DNA of 64,000 nt from Dickeya lacustris (GCF_029635795.1 NZ_CP114280.1:3658001-3722000); one strand, 5' to 3'; positions 17,279 to 26,982 are shown, counted from the first letter of the stretch. The notes: a model not told the origin generated them from the letters alone. Made by a program: numbers and translations.

Positions 17279-20170
17279 ATGCGGAAGGTATGTGGTTGGT
17301 TAAGCGCAGTGCTGCTTTTTTTCTGGTTCCCGCTAAGTTATGCGGCTGATGGCTGGCAACCACTTCCCCAGACAATTCGCAAGAGTGAAAAAGATACCCG
17401 GCAGTATCAGGCCATTCGTCTTGATAATGCGATGACGGTGTTGCTGATATCTGATGAGCAAGCCGCCCACTCGCTGGCGGCATTGGCATTGCCTGTCGGC
17501 TCTCTCGATAATCCGCCTCAGCAGCCGGGCCTGGCTCACTACCTTGAGCATATGTTGCTGATGGGATCGCAACGTTATCCGCAGGCTGATGGGTTGGCTG
17601 AGTTTTTAAAAATGCATGGCGGTAGCCATAATGCCAGCACCGCCTCTTACCGCACGGCATTTTATCTGGAAGTGGAAAATGATGCGTTGCCTATGGCCGT
17701 TGACCGGCTGGCGGATGCGATTGCGGCACCGTTACTTGACCCGGTGAATGCAGACAGAGAACGTCACGCGGTGAATGCCGAACTGACTATGGCCCGCGCA
17801 CGCGATGGGTTACGCATGGAGCAGGTGGAAGCCGAAACCATTAACCCTGATCATCCCGGCGCTCGCTTTGCCGGGGGGAATCTGGAAACCCTCAGCGACA
17901 AGCCAGGCAGTAAATTGCACGATGAACTGGTGCGTTTTTACCAGCGTTATTACTCCGCTAATTTAATGAAAGGGGTCATTTACGGTAAGGCATCATTACC
18001 TGAGTTGGCCACTATTGCGGCATCGACATTTGGGCGTATCGCCAATCATGAAGCCAGCGTACCGCCTATTACTGCGCCAGTGGTGACAGAGGAGCAACGT
18101 GGCGTACTGATTCATTACGTTCCGGCACAGCCACGTAAACAACTGAAGATAGAGTTCAGAATTGCTAACGATAATCAGGCGTTTCGCAGTAAAACGGATA
18201 CCTATATTAGCTATCTGTTAGGCAATCGTAGCCCCAATACTTTGTCTGACTGGCTGCAACGCCAGGGGTTAGCGGAATCGATACGCGCCAGCTCTGATCC
18301 CATGTCCGAGCGCGACAGCGGGGTATTCAACATCAGCGTTGATTTGACCGACAAAGGGCTGGCGCAACAGGATGATGTGATTGCCGCTGTGTTTCACTAT
18401 CTTGAAAAAATCCGTCAAGAGGGGATTCAGCAGGGGTATTTTGATGAAATATCCCGGGTGTTGGGCATTGATTTTCGCTATCCCTCAATGAGAAGGGATA
18501 TGGACTATGTGGAGTGGCTGGCTGATAGTCTGTTGCGTTTACCGGTGGAATATATCCTTGAAGGGCCCTATGTTGCCGACCGATTCGACCCGGCGGCAAT
18601 TCACCATCGGTTGGCGGCCATGACGCCACAGAATGCACGCCTCTGGCTGATAAGCCCGGAGCAACCGCATAACAGAAAAGCCTATTTTGTCGATGCGCCT
18701 TATCAGGTGGACAAAATCGATGATGCGCGTTTTAGCCGCTGGCAAAACATAGCAGCGTCCATGACGTTAGATTTGCCGGTACTGAACCCCTATATTCCTG
18801 ATGATTTCTCGCTGATTACAGCGGATGCGGCACTGACTCATCCGAAAAAAATCGTTGATGAGGCGGGGTTGCGCGTTTTTTACATGCCGAGCCGCTATTT
18901 TGCCAGTGAACCTAAAGCGAACATCACCCTGATGCTGCGTAACCGTATCGCCAGTGATTCGCCCCGTCATCAGGTGCTGTTTGCGCTCAATGATTATCTG
19001 GCGGGGGTCGCGTTAGATGCGCTGAGTTATCAGGCATCGGTCGGGGGAATCAGTTTCTCTACCGGCAGCAATGATGGTCTGGTGATGACAGCGAGTGGTT
19101 ATACTCAGCATTTACCCGCGCTACTGACGTCGCTGGTACAACAGTACGCCAGCTTTAATCCGACCCAGGAGCAACTGGAGCAGGCGAAATCGTGGTATGC
19201 CGAGCAGCTTGAGGCGGCCGATAAAGCAAAAGCCTATGAGCAGGCGATGTTCCCGCTGCGAGGGTTGTCCGTGGTGCCGTATAGTGAGCGCAGCGAGCGC
19301 CGTAAGCAGCTTCAGGATATTACTGTGCAGGAGTTAGTTGCATACCGTAATGCTTTGCTCCAGCAGGCGACGCCGGAAATGTTAGTGGTCGGGAATGTGG
19401 CGCAAGCTGATGTTGTCAGCCTGGCGCAGCGTTTGCGTGAGCAACTCGGATGTGGCGGTACGCAATGGTGGCATGGCGAATCGGTGACGGTTGGTAAACC
19501 ACAGCGCGCGTTGCTTGAGCAGCGGGTGGCTGGCACAGACTCGGCGCTGGCGGCGGTATATATTCCTTCCGGGTACAGCGAAATTCAGAGCGCGGCTTAC
19601 AGTAAATTGCTCGGCCAAATTATTCACCCCTGGTTCTATACCCAATTGCGCACTGATGAACAACTCGGTTACGCCGTGTTTGCCACGCCTGTTGCTCTTG
19701 ATAAGCAATGGGGCATCGGTTTTCTGTTGCAAAGTAATAGCCAACAACCGGCGTATCTTTATCAGCGTTATCAGGACTTTTTTGCTAAAGCGCAACAACG
19801 CCTTGAAGCGATGAGTGAGTCTGATTTCACGCAAAATAAACAAGGGTTAATCAATACATTAAGCCACCCGCCACAGACGCTGGATGAGGAGGCGGCACGG
19901 CTGCGCGGGGATGTAGATAGGGAAAATAGCGATTTTGATACAAGACAGCAACTGATAGGCCAGATTGCGGCGACCTCTGCGCCAGAACTGCTGAATTTTT
20001 TCCGTCAGGCTTTGCAGCCGCAGGGACTAGCGTTGTTATCGCAGATTTCGGGCCATGCGCAGGAAAATGCAGACTATGCCAGACCTGCAGAGTGGCAAAC
20101 ATACCCGTCAACCTCTGCGTTACAGCAGGCGTTGACGTTGACGAGCCGCCCGACAACCGGTTCACATTAA
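17279..20170 (+). CDS. ptrA: Protease III (pitrilysin) PtrA
   Basis: Periplasmic M16A zinc metalloprotease that degrades small polypeptides. The 963-residue protein begins with a Sec signal (VCGWLSAVLLFFWFPLSYA-A). The inverted zinc motif HYLEH is in GLAHYLEHMLLMGS (about residues 88-92), with the third zinc ligand Glu downstream in RHAVNAELTMA. The late RTDEQLGYAVF motif is also typical of the family. Ribosome site gggagatagg. In E. coli this gene sits inside the recC-ptrA-recB-recD cluster; here both flanks lack rec genes. Confidence 0.97.
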   Translation: MRKVCGWLSAVLLFFWFPLSYAADGWQPLPQTIRKSEKDTRQYQAIRLDNAMTVLLISDEQAAHSLAALALPVGSLDNPPQQPGLAHYLEHMLLMGSQRYPQADGLAEFLKMHGGSHNASTASYRTAFYLEVENDALPMAVDRLADAIAAPLLDPVNADRERHAVNAELTMARARDGLRMEQVEAETINPDHPGARFAGGNLETLSDKPGSKLHDELVRFYQRYYSANLMKGVIYGKASLPELATIAASTFGRIANHEASVPPITAPVVTEEQRGVLIHYVPAQPRKQLKIEFRIANDNQAFRSKTDTYISYLLGNRSPNTLSDWLQRQGLAESIRASSDPMSERDSGVFNISVDLTDKGLAQQDDVIAAVFHYLEKIRQEGIQQGYFDEISRVLGIDFRYPSMRRDMDYVEWLADSLLRLPVEYILEGPYVADRFDPAAIHHRLAAMTPQNARLWLISPEQPHNRKAYFVDAPYQVDKIDDARFSRWQNIAASMTLDLPVLNPYIPDDFSLITADAALTHPKKIVDEAGLRVFYMPSRYFASEPKANITLMLRNRIASDSPRHQVLFALNDYLAGVALDALSYQASVGGISFSTGSNDGLVMTASGYTQHLPALLTSLVQQYASFNPTQEQLEQAKSWYAEQLEAADKAKAYEQAMFPLRGLSVVPYSERSERRKQLQDITVQELVAYRNALLQQATPEMLVVGNVAQADVVSLAQRLREQLGCGGTQWWHGESVTVGKPQRALLEQRVAGTDSALAAVYIPSGYSEIQSAAYSKLLGQIIHPWFYTQLRTDEQLGYAVFATPVALDKQWGIGFLLQSNSQQPAYLYQRYQDFFAKAQQRLEAMSESDFTQNKQGLINTLSHPPQTLDEEAARLRGDVDRENSDFDTRQQLIGQIAATSAPELLNFFRQALQPQGLALLSQISGHAQENADYARPAEWQTYPSTSALQQALTLTSRPTTGSH

Positions 20171-20188
20171 TCACTGTATGATGCTGAC

Positions 20189-20272
20189 GTTGCGCATGGT
20201 ATGACAATATCCCCATGCGCAACACCAATGTCAGATCAGAGTGCGAGACAAGCGCGTGGCGTGAGCCACGCG
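20189..20272. repeat. Two perfect inverted repeats at the ptrA/argA junction
   Basis: First repeat: gttgcgcatgg (20189-20199) and ccatgcgcaac (20213-20223), 11 bp perfect with a 13-base loop. Second: cgcgtggc (20253-20260) and gccacgcg (20265-20272) with the loop gtga. They fill the gap between convergent ptrA and argA. No T tract follows, so a terminator role is possible but not clear. In E. coli recB and recD occupy this place. Confidence 0.55.
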
Positions 20273-20286
20273 AGCCAGGATAAAAA

Positions 20287-21612
20287 TTACAGGTCTGCGA
20301 CCAGAATTTTGGAGCGGCGCTGGTAGTTGTACAGCTCTTGCTTGCGCTTTGGCAGCATTTCCACTTCGACGGGTTTAAAACCGCGCTCCTGAAACCAGTG
20401 AATACTGTGGGTGGTGAGCACGAACAACCGTTTTAATCCTTGCAGGCGGGCCTGGTAGGAGACATGGTGAAGCAACTGATCGCCGCGTGAGGAGTTACGA
20501 TATTCCGGGTGGACGGCAACACAGGCCATTTCGCCAATGCTCTCCTCCGGGAAGGGGTAGAGCGCGGCGCAGGCAATGGTCAGGTTGTCTCGCACCACCA
20601 CGGTGAATTTATCGATTTCCATTTCCAGCTGTTCACGTGAGCGGCGTACCAAAATACCTTGTTGCTCAAGCGGGCGGATGAGTTCCAGAATACCGCCGAT
20701 GTCATTAATGGTGGCACGGCGTATCTGCTCGGCGCTTTCCATGACGATTTGTGTGCCAATACCATCGCGGGAGAATAATTCTTGCAGTAATGCACCGTCT
20801 TCCTGATAGCTAATCAGGTGACTACGGCGCACGCCGCTGCGACAGGCTTTTACTGCACCACGCAGAAAACGCACGATTTCAGAGTTATAGTCGCCGGTTT
20901 CCTCCAGCGCCAGCAGGCGCTGCTGGGCTTCGTCAGGCAGTAATTCTGAGACAATCGTACCTTGTGCGTTCGTCACCCCTTGTGAAGCGCAAAAGCCAAT
21001 CATTTTCTCGGCTTTGAGTTTGATGGCCAACTGCGTTGCCACTTCTTCCGACGTGAGGTTAAAGCTCTCTCCCGTCACGGAAACCGCCACCGGGCCAAGC
21101 AATACGATTGCACCGCTGTCAAGCTGGCGTTGTAGCGCGTCTTCATCAATACGGCGGATACGACCGCTGTGGCAGTAGTCCACGCCATCATCGACGCCAA
21201 GCGGCTGGGCGATAATAAAATTACCGCTGACCACATTAATGTGCGCGCCTTGCAGCGGTGTATTCAGCAGACTCATGGATAGGCGTGCGGTAATATCCAG
21301 TTGCAGCATGCCTGCTGCCTGTTTTACCAGTTCAAGCGTGGTGCTATCCGTAACACGGGTATGCTTGTGGTAACGGGGCTCGTAGTGATGTGCCATCAGG
21401 TTGGCATCAATTTGCGGCCTGGCACCATAAACCACCACCAATTTGATGCCCAGGCTATGCAGTAACCCGATATCATTGACGATGTTGGCAAAATTCTCGT
21501 GCTCGATCGCTTCGCCGCCAAGCATGATGACAAAAGTTTTACCGCGATGTGCGTTGATGTAAGGAACTGAGTGGCGGAAGCCTTGAACCAGTTCTGTACT
21601 ACGTTCCTTCAC
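20287..21612 (-). CDS. argA: Amino-acid N-acetyltransferase ArgA (N-acetylglutamate synthase)
   Basis: First step of arginine synthesis: acetyl-CoA plus glutamate gives N-acetylglutamate; feedback-inhibited by arginine. The N-terminal amino acid kinase-like domain ([15 protein letters not shown] ... [10 protein letters not shown]) binds arginine. The C-terminal GNAT domain (about residues 295-441) has the acetyl-CoA motif [15 protein letters not shown]. An open frame runs upstream to 21693, but similarity starts at [16 protein letters not shown] therefore chose the GTG at 21612, with agaggg as ribosome site, giving 441 residues against 443 in E. coli. Tandem ARG boxes lie just upstream. Confidence 0.96.
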   Translation of the reverse strand: MKERSTELVQGFRHSVPYINAHRGKTFVIMLGGEAIEHENFANIVNDIGLLHSLGIKLVVVYGARPQIDANLMAHHYEPRYHKHTRVTDSTTLELVKQAAGMLQLDITARLSMSLLNTPLQGAHINVVSGNFIIAQPLGVDDGVDYCHSGRIRRIDEDALQRQLDSGAIVLLGPVAVSVTGESFNLTSEEVATQLAIKLKAEKMIGFCASQGVTNAQGTIVSELLPDEAQQRLLALEETGDYNSEIVRFLRGAVKACRSGVRRSHLISYQEDGALLQELFSRDGIGTQIVMESAEQIRRATINDIGGILELIRPLEQQGILVRRSREQLEMEIDKFTVVVRDNLTIACAALYPFPEESIGEMACVAVHPEYRNSSRGDQLLHHVSYQARLQGLKRLFVLTTHSIHWFQERGFKPVEVEMLPKRKQELYNYQRRSKILVADL

Positions 21613-21623
21613 TGCGAGCCCTC

Positions 21624-21678
21624 TTTGCATTTTTATTCGATATTTTCGTATTTTTATTCTTAACAAACCAAAAGGCAA
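21624..21678 (-). promoter_or_regulatory. argA promoter with two tandem ARG boxes (ArgR operator)
   Basis: Read on the minus strand, two 18-bp ARG-box-like sequences lie at 21645-21662 (taagaataaaaatacgaa) and 21624-21641 (atcgaataaaaatgcaaa). They are separated by exactly 3 bp, the canonical ArgR hexamer spacing. Each keeps the GAATAAAAAT core. A promoter with -35 ttgcct (21673-21678), 16-bp spacer and -10 taaaaa (21651-21656) places the -10 inside the upstream box, so ArgR with arginine would block RNA polymerase. Confidence 0.8.
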
Positions 21679-21835
21679 GCGATAACTTTGCACGCTGCCG
21701 CGAAGATGGATTTGTCTGTTTCCTTATAGTAAAGCGCCTGACGATGATTTTTGCATGACAGCTTTGGCCGGATTGGTTAAAGTTTTTTCCGTTTTATTTA
21801 ATCTGCCTGATTTTATTAGCCCTTAGCGGAGTGTC

Positions 21836-23074
21836 ATGTCTTATCCAACGCCTCAACTGAGTCGTCGCCAGTTATTACAGGGGGCGGCCGCGACCTGGTT
21901 ACTGAGTATCAGTGGCATCGGGCTGGCGGCCTCATCACAGGTTATCGCTGTGCGAGTGTGGCCCTCTTCTGCTTATACCCGTATTACGCTTGAGTCAAAC
22001 ACGCCGTTACATTACCGCCAGTTTGCGCTGGATAATCCGCCGCGTTTAGTGGTGGACATAGAGAATGTGGCGCTTAACAGCGCACTCAAAAGCGCAAGCC
22101 GTCAGTTTGAGCGTAGCGATCCTTTTATTAAAGCCGCGCGCGTCGGGCAGTTTGATCAAAAAACGGTACGGCTGGTATTGGAGTTGCGCCAACGCGTTGA
22201 ACCGAAACTGTTTACGCTCACCCCTGTCGCTGGGTTTCGTCACCGGCTGGTGATGGATCTCTACCCGGCGTCAGGACGTTACGATAATGCCGAAGACCCA
22301 TTATTGGCGTTGCTGGAAGATTACAACAAAGGCGAACTTGAACGTACTTTACCTGCGGAAACCCCCAAAGCCGGTCGCGCAGGGCGCGAACGGCCACTGG
22401 TTATCATGCTTGACCCCGGGCATGGTGGTGAAGACCCCGGTGCGATAGGTAAAAACCGTACCCGGGAAAAAGATGTGGTGTTACAAATCGCCCGTCGTCT
22501 GAAGGCGCTTATTGAGCGTGAGCCCAATATGAAAGCCTATATGACCCGCAATGAGGATGTGTTTATTCCGCTCAATGTGCGGGTTGCCAAAGCGCGTAAG
22601 CAGAGCGCCGATCTGTTTGTATCTATCCATGCGGATGCGTTTAGCGATCGCGCTGCACGCGGTTCTTCCGTTTTTGCCTTATCGAAAAAAGGGGCGACCA
22701 GCTCGGCGGCGCGTTATCTGGCGCAAACTCAAAATGAGTCTGATTTAATTGGCGGCGTGAGTCTCAGCGGCGATCGGTATCTCGACAGTACCATGTTTGA
22801 TATGGTGCAAACGGTGACTATCAATGACAGCCTGAAATTTGGCAATGAAATCCTGCATCGTTTGGGTAAGGTCAATCGGTTACATAAAAACCGTGTCGAT
22901 CAGGCGGGTTTTGCCGTACTCAAAGCACCGGATATCCCGTCTGTGTTAGTGGAAACGGCGTTTATTAGTAATCTGGAAGAGGAGCGCAAATTGCGTACCT
23001 CGCAGTTTCAGCAGCAGTTGGCGCAATCGATTCTGGAAGGGATTAAAGCCTATTTCGCCGCTCAAACGCGCTGA
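21836..23074 (+). CDS. amiC: N-acetylmuramoyl-L-alanine amidase AmiC
   Basis: Periplasmic zinc amidase that splits septal peptidoglycan during daughter-cell separation, activated by NlpD. The N-terminus is a Tat signal ([11 protein letters not shown], then a hydrophobic stretch ending around GLAA-SS). An AMIN domain at about residues 40-140 directs septal targeting. The Amidase_3 domain has zinc ligands in [18 protein letters not shown] and SIHADAF, and the catalytic Glu in VETAFISN. The 412-residue length fits. It is followed by the convergent tRNA operon terminator. Confidence 0.97.
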   Translation: MSYPTPQLSRRQLLQGAAATWLLSISGIGLAASSQVIAVRVWPSSAYTRITLESNTPLHYRQFALDNPPRLVVDIENVALNSALKSASRQFERSDPFIKAARVGQFDQKTVRLVLELRQRVEPKLFTLTPVAGFRHRLVMDLYPASGRYDNAEDPLLALLEDYNKGELERTLPAETPKAGRAGRERPLVIMLDPGHGGEDPGAIGKNRTREKDVVLQIARRLKALIEREPNMKAYMTRNEDVFIPLNVRVAKARKQSADLFVSIHADAFSDRAARGSSVFALSKKGATSSAARYLAQTQNESDLIGGVSLSGDRYLDSTMFDMVQTVTINDSLKFGNEILHRLGKVNRLHKNRVDQAGFAVLKAPDIPSVLVETAFISNLEEERKLRTSQFQQQLAQSILEGIKAYFAAQTR

Positions 23075-23127
23075 GTCCGGTGATGTGATGACAGCCAAAA
23101 ATGCGTGGGGAGGGGGATTTCAGACGT

Positions 23128-23150
23128 AAAAAAACACCCATCAGGGTGTT
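23128..23150 (-). terminator. Rho-independent terminator of the initiator tRNA operon
   Basis: On the minus strand, aacaccc-tgat-gggtgtt (23133-23150) is followed by a run of T residues (complement of 23128-23134). It lies 19 bases beyond the CCA end of the distal tRNA gene. Confidence 0.88.
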
Positions 23151-23168
23151 CTCTTGATTGCGAGAGTT

Positions 23169-23245
<77 letters not shown>

Positions 23246-23296
23246 TCCGTCTCTCTTTTCTTGATGCTTAACTTTCTGTGATGCTTAAGCATCAAT

Positions 23297-23373
<77 letters not shown>

Positions 23374-23386
23374 TCCGTGGATGCGC

Positions 23387-23414
23387 ACTATACTCCGCGT
23401 TCATTTTGATGCAA
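23387..23414 (-). promoter_or_regulatory. Sigma-70 promoter of the initiator tRNA operon
   Basis: On the minus strand: -35 ttgcat (23409-23414), 16-bp spacer, -10 tatagt (23387-23392), then a GC-rich discriminator gcgc. This arrangement is typical of stable-RNA promoters under stringent control. Confidence 0.75.
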
Positions 23415-23625
23415 CTCCTTTTTGCAAATAGTTGTCGTTTTTACCGTTATGCGGCTTAAAAATCACCCGATTGGTGGTTTTTAGCACTGATATGTGCGGT
23501 TTTACGTTGATGCGTTTTATTCTCCAGGCCTGTTTGCTATCGTTTCGCGTCATGAATGTGAGGTTATCCGACGGCTGTTGGTCGGTGATGCGGTTATATC
23601 GTCAGTAAAAGAGAGCGCGCAAAAA

Positions 23626-24774
23626 ATGAAAGGATGGTGGGGGAAATATGTGCTGGCCGGTGTGGTTATCGCGATATTAGCCGGTTGTCAGTCTCGGCCC
23701 GGCGATCGCGGTCAGCAATACAAGGATGGCCGTCTTGATCAACCCTTTGAGTGGGTCAATACGCCGAATGCCAGCGGTTCACCGGCAAATGGCGGCGATT
23801 TTATGCAGCAGGTCGGCCAGATTCAATCAGCCTCACCGGGGCTTTATTCCCGTAATAGCGCGGTGTTCCAGTCGATAGCGAGCTGGTTGCAATCGGGGGG
23901 GGATACCCGTCAATTGTCGCAATTCGGTTTGAATGCCTGGCAAATGGAGGGGGTCGATAATTTTGGTAATGTGCAGTTTACCGGTTATTACACCCCGGTG
24001 GTGCAGGCGCGCCATACGCCTCAGGGCGAGTTCCGCTTTCCGCTTTATGCCATGCCTTCTGCGGGGAAAAATCGCCGTTTACCTGATAGAGCCTCCATTT
24101 ACGCCGGTGCCCTCAGCAACCAGTTTGCCATTGCCTGGACAAATTCGCTGATGGATAACTTTATGATGGAAGTGCAAGGCAGCGGTTATGTCGATTTTGG
24201 CGATGGCAGCCCGCTGACCTTTTTTGGTTATGCGGGCAAGAACGGCCATGCCTATCGCAGTATTGGTAAAGTGCTGATTGACCGAGGCGAAGTAGCGAAA
24301 GAGGCGATGTCGATGCAGGCCATTCGCCAGTGGGCGGAGCAACATAGCCAAGCCGCTGTGCGTGAGTTATTGGAGCAAAACCCATCGTTTGTGTTTTTCA
24401 AACCGATGGCGTCGATGCCGGTTAAAGGGGCCAGCGCCGTTCCGCTGGTGGCGCGTGCTTCAGTCGCTTCCGATCGCAGTTTGATTCCACCGGGCACCAC
24501 ATTGCTGGCTGAAGTCCCGTTGTTGGATAATCAGGGAAAATTCACCGGCAAGTACGAGATGCGCCTGATGGTGGCACTGGATGTCGGCGGTGCAATTAAA
24601 GGCCAGCATTTTGATATTTATCAGGGTATCGGCACTGAGGCGGGCCATGCCGCTGGCTATTACAACCATTATGGCCGGGTATGGGTGTTGAAAAGCCAGC
24701 CTGCATCCGGTGCGCCGCTGTTAAGTTCAGTCAACCGCAAATCAGATGGGTTGTTGGTGAGTAACCCGAATTAG
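23626..24774 (+). CDS. mltA: Membrane-bound lytic murein transglycosylase A
   Basis: Outer-membrane lipoprotein that cleaves glycan strands to 1,6-anhydromuropeptides. From the chosen ATG (MKGWWGKYVLAG) the signal ends in lipobox LAGC with Cys21, giving 382 residues. The frame is open upstream to 23494, but that part shows no signal and no family similarity. Conserved blocks are AWQMEGVDNFGNVQFTGYYT, MEVQGSGYVDFGDG, SFVFFKP and VALDVGGAIKGQHFDIYQG. The last is the 3D-like region with the catalytic Asp. Confidence 0.96.
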   Translation: MKGWWGKYVLAGVVIAILAGCQSRPGDRGQQYKDGRLDQPFEWVNTPNASGSPANGGDFMQQVGQIQSASPGLYSRNSAVFQSIASWLQSGGDTRQLSQFGLNAWQMEGVDNFGNVQFTGYYTPVVQARHTPQGEFRFPLYAMPSAGKNRRLPDRASIYAGALSNQFAIAWTNSLMDNFMMEVQGSGYVDFGDGSPLTFFGYAGKNGHAYRSIGKVLIDRGEVAKEAMSMQAIRQWAEQHSQAAVRELLEQNPSFVFFKPMASMPVKGASAVPLVARASVASDRSLIPPGTTLLAEVPLLDNQGKFTGKYEMRLMVALDVGGAIKGQHFDIYQGIGTEAGHAAGYYNHYGRVWVLKSQPASGAPLLSSVNRKSDGLLVSNPN

Positions 24775-24782
24775 GCCGCCCA

Positions 24783-24817
24783 GGTGCCTTGCCTGCATTA
24801 AACGCCAGCAAGGCACC
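24783..24817. terminator. Hairpin at the mltA / fusion-gene convergent junction
   Basis: Perfect 10-bp inverted repeat ggtgccttgc (24783-24792) and gcaaggcacc (24808-24817) with a 15-base loop, between mltA and the convergent gene ending at 24823. There is no T tract, so it is only a possible bidirectional terminator. Confidence 0.45.
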
Positions 24818-24822
24818 GTGCG

Positions 24823-26298
24823 TTAGCGCAGGGATTTGCGCATTGGGATGCAGGCCAGCGAGAAGCCACGCGGGGAATGGTGAAGGCTTGGCTCATCACC
24901 GCAAAAACCCAGTGAGTGATAAAACGCCGCTGCATTCAGGCTGGCTTCCAGTTGTAGTTCCTGCAACCCGGCAGAACGGGCTTTACCTTCCAGATACTGC
25001 ATCATGGCGCGGCCTACGCCCTGGCCCATGACATCCGGTTCGACAAAAATCGCGTCAATCATGCCGTTATCAAGGTTTATCATGCCGGTTGCGATGATAC
25101 GCTGGGCGTGTTCCGCCAGATAAAAATGCGCTGTTACCGCATTTTCGAACGATTGACTGATTGGGCCGCTAACCCAGCGTTGCAGTAAATCCGGCGGATA
25201 GTGCTCCGCACAGCCTTGTGTAATCGCGCGATTGCGTAGAGCGAATACGGCAGGCGCATCGGAGCGCATGGCTTTACGGAAGGCCACGGTCAACGGAGGC
25301 GGGTTTTGTGCCGGTGTGGCTGGTTTTGCAGGTTTTTCGGCAGCGAACGCCAGCACATTCTCGAAGGCAGTGCGGAAATAAAGCTCGTAGCTGTTTTGTT
25401 CCACGTAGCCGATATGCGGTGTCGCCAAGACATTTGGCAGCCTGAGCAGCGGCTCGCTGTCTCTGCTGGCCGGTTCATGGCAAAACACATCCAGCGCCGC
25501 TTGTCGGTGCGGGTGAGTCGATAAACTCTGCCAAAGCGCGTCTGGCTCCACCAGCTCGGCGCGGCTGATGTTGACAAACAGGGCGTCCGGCTTCATCAGC
25601 GCCAGATCGGTATGCGTCACACTGTGACGGGTCGTGTCATTGAGGCGTAAATGCAGTGACAGCACATCCGCGCGGGCGAAAAACGCCGCTTTGCTGGCTG
25701 CCGCCTCATACCCCAGTGCCTGTGCTTGCGCTCGCGACGCCTCGCTGCCCCATATCAATACCTGCATGCCAAATGCCGCGCCGTAGCGCGCTATCCGCTG
25801 GCCAATATTGCCAAAGCCCCAGATACCCAGCGTTAATCCCTCCAGCGTACGGCCTAAGGTCGGGCGTCCGCTTTGTTGCCAGCCGCGTTCAGCCTCGAAC
25901 TCAGTTTGAGGGCATTGTAGCCTGTGATGGTACTGCGGCAGGTGGCGCGATGCCGCCATAATCAATGCCCAGCAAAGCTCGGCAGGGGCGACTGGCGAGC
26001 CCCGCCCCTCGGCGAGGGTAATGCCCCGTCGCTCACAGGCGGCCACGTCGATATGCTGACTGCGTTTCCCGGTCTGGCTGATGAGCGTGAGGTGAGGCAG
26101 TCTGGCAAGCAGGGTGTCGGTAATGCGAGTACGCTCGCGAATCAGTACCAGCGCATCAACGTCTTGCAACCTGGCGGCTAACTGCTCTTCATCGGTGAAT
26201 GTTTGCGTCAGTACAGTGACCTTGTGCTCTTTTAGCAGGGAAAAACAGTCGAGATGCCGCACAGCATCCTGATAATCATCCAGTATGGCGATGTGCAT
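24823..26298 (-). CDS. D-2-hydroxyacid dehydrogenase fused to a GNAT acetyltransferase
   Basis: A 491-residue two-domain protein. Residues 1-320 form an NAD(P)-dependent D-isomer-specific 2-hydroxyacid dehydrogenase: the Rossmann loop GFGNIG is at 161-166 and the catalytic triad is Arg246 (ISRAEL), Glu275 (CHEPA) and His295 (TPHIGY). A Pro/Ala/Lys linker (about 322-336) leads to a GNAT N-acetyltransferase (337-491) with the acetyl-CoA loop MGQGVGRAMM (424-433) and a late AAAFYHSLGF helix. No frame disturbance is seen at the joint, so the fusion looks genuine. Substrates are unknown; each domain alone is common, the pairing is not one I recognise as standard. The gene lies between mltA and tcdA, where E. 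coli has nothing, followed by a second GNAT gene on the same strand. Confidence 0.85.
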   Translation of the reverse strand: MHIAILDDYQDAVRHLDCFSLLKEHKVTVLTQTFTDEEQLAARLQDVDALVLIRERTRITDTLLARLPHLTLISQTGKRSQHIDVAACERRGITLAEGRGSPVAPAELCWALIMAASRHLPQYHHRLQCPQTEFEAERGWQQSGRPTLGRTLEGLTLGIWGFGNIGQRIARYGAAFGMQVLIWGSEASRAQAQALGYEAAASKAAFFARADVLSLHLRLNDTTRHSVTHTDLALMKPDALFVNISRAELVEPDALWQSLSTHPHRQAALDVFCHEPASRDSEPLLRLPNVLATPHIGYVEQNSYELYFRTAFENVLAFAAEKPAKPATPAQNPPPLTVAFRKAMRSDAPAVFALRNRAITQGCAEHYPPDLLQRWVSGPISQSFENAVTAHFYLAEHAQRIIATGMINLDNGMIDAIFVEPDVMGQGVGRAMMQYLEGKARSAGLQELQLEASLNAAAFYHSLGFCGDEPSLHHSPRGFSLACIPMRKSLR

Positions 26299-26368
26299 AC
26301 GGTTATTCCTTGTAATCGTGTTGGCCGAGGGTAATGCAGGGAATGTGCTCTTGTTATCTCTGTTCTTG

Positions 26369-26818
26369 TTATACCGGCTGTTGCGCGGGGCGACGCATCA
26401 TGAACTCCCGTTCATCTTCAGCGGTGATGTTAAAACCAAGGTGCTGATACAAAAAACGCGCCGGGTTATTTTTCAAAACACTTAACACGACCGGCTGACA
26501 TTCGGCTGAGGCTTTGGCAATCAGCGACGCAATCAGTAACTGCCCGATGCCCCGGTTTTGAAAATCAGGGTGAATTTGAAGCTGTATTAAGTACCAGTGC
26601 TGCGCTTCTGGCACAAAGGCATATTTAAAGAGTCCGGCGGGTTGGCCCTCAAGTTGCACGATATGGGCGTGCTCAAAGGCGTAAAGCACACGTTGCATCA
26701 GGCTGTCATCATCGGTTGGCGCACCGATATCAGCAAGATATCCGGCCATAGTGCGTTGGCGTAATTGCAGTAAATATGGGATGTCAGATGGCGTTGCCGG
26801 AATCAGATCAAGTTGCAT
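26369..26818 (-). CDS. GNAT family N-acetyltransferase
   Basis: Single-domain GNAT protein of 149 residues. Motif A has IHPDFQNRGIGQLLI, with the R/Q-X-X-G-X-G/A acetyl-CoA pyrophosphate loop. The C-terminal part has NNPARFLYQHLGFN, the usual helix and strand over the cofactor. Substrate is unknown. A long open frame begins at 26929, but the ATG at 26818 is preceded by a strong ccggagg ribosome site and similarity starts at MQLDLIPATPSDI. It lies upstream of the dehydrogenase-GNAT fusion on the same strand (70-base gap), so the two may be co-transcribed; their GNAT domains are not close duplicates. Confidence 0.85.
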   Translation of the reverse strand: MQLDLIPATPSDIPYLLQLRQRTMAGYLADIGAPTDDDSLMQRVLYAFEHAHIVQLEGQPAGLFKYAFVPEAQHWYLIQLQIHPDFQNRGIGQLLIASLIAKASAECQPVVLSVLKNNPARFLYQHLGFNITAEDEREFMMRRPAQQPV

Positions 26819-26982
26819 ACGGCCTCCGGGTGAGGGGCTGGGTAACAGAAATATCAGCATGAAAACGGGGTCGTTGAAAACAAAAAAACCGCCGTACCGC
26901 GCTATCTCATATCGGATAGCGCTGCGCAAACTGGCCTGAGTGGGGTATTATCGCAGCCGTTTTTGTGAAGCGAAGGTGAGTC

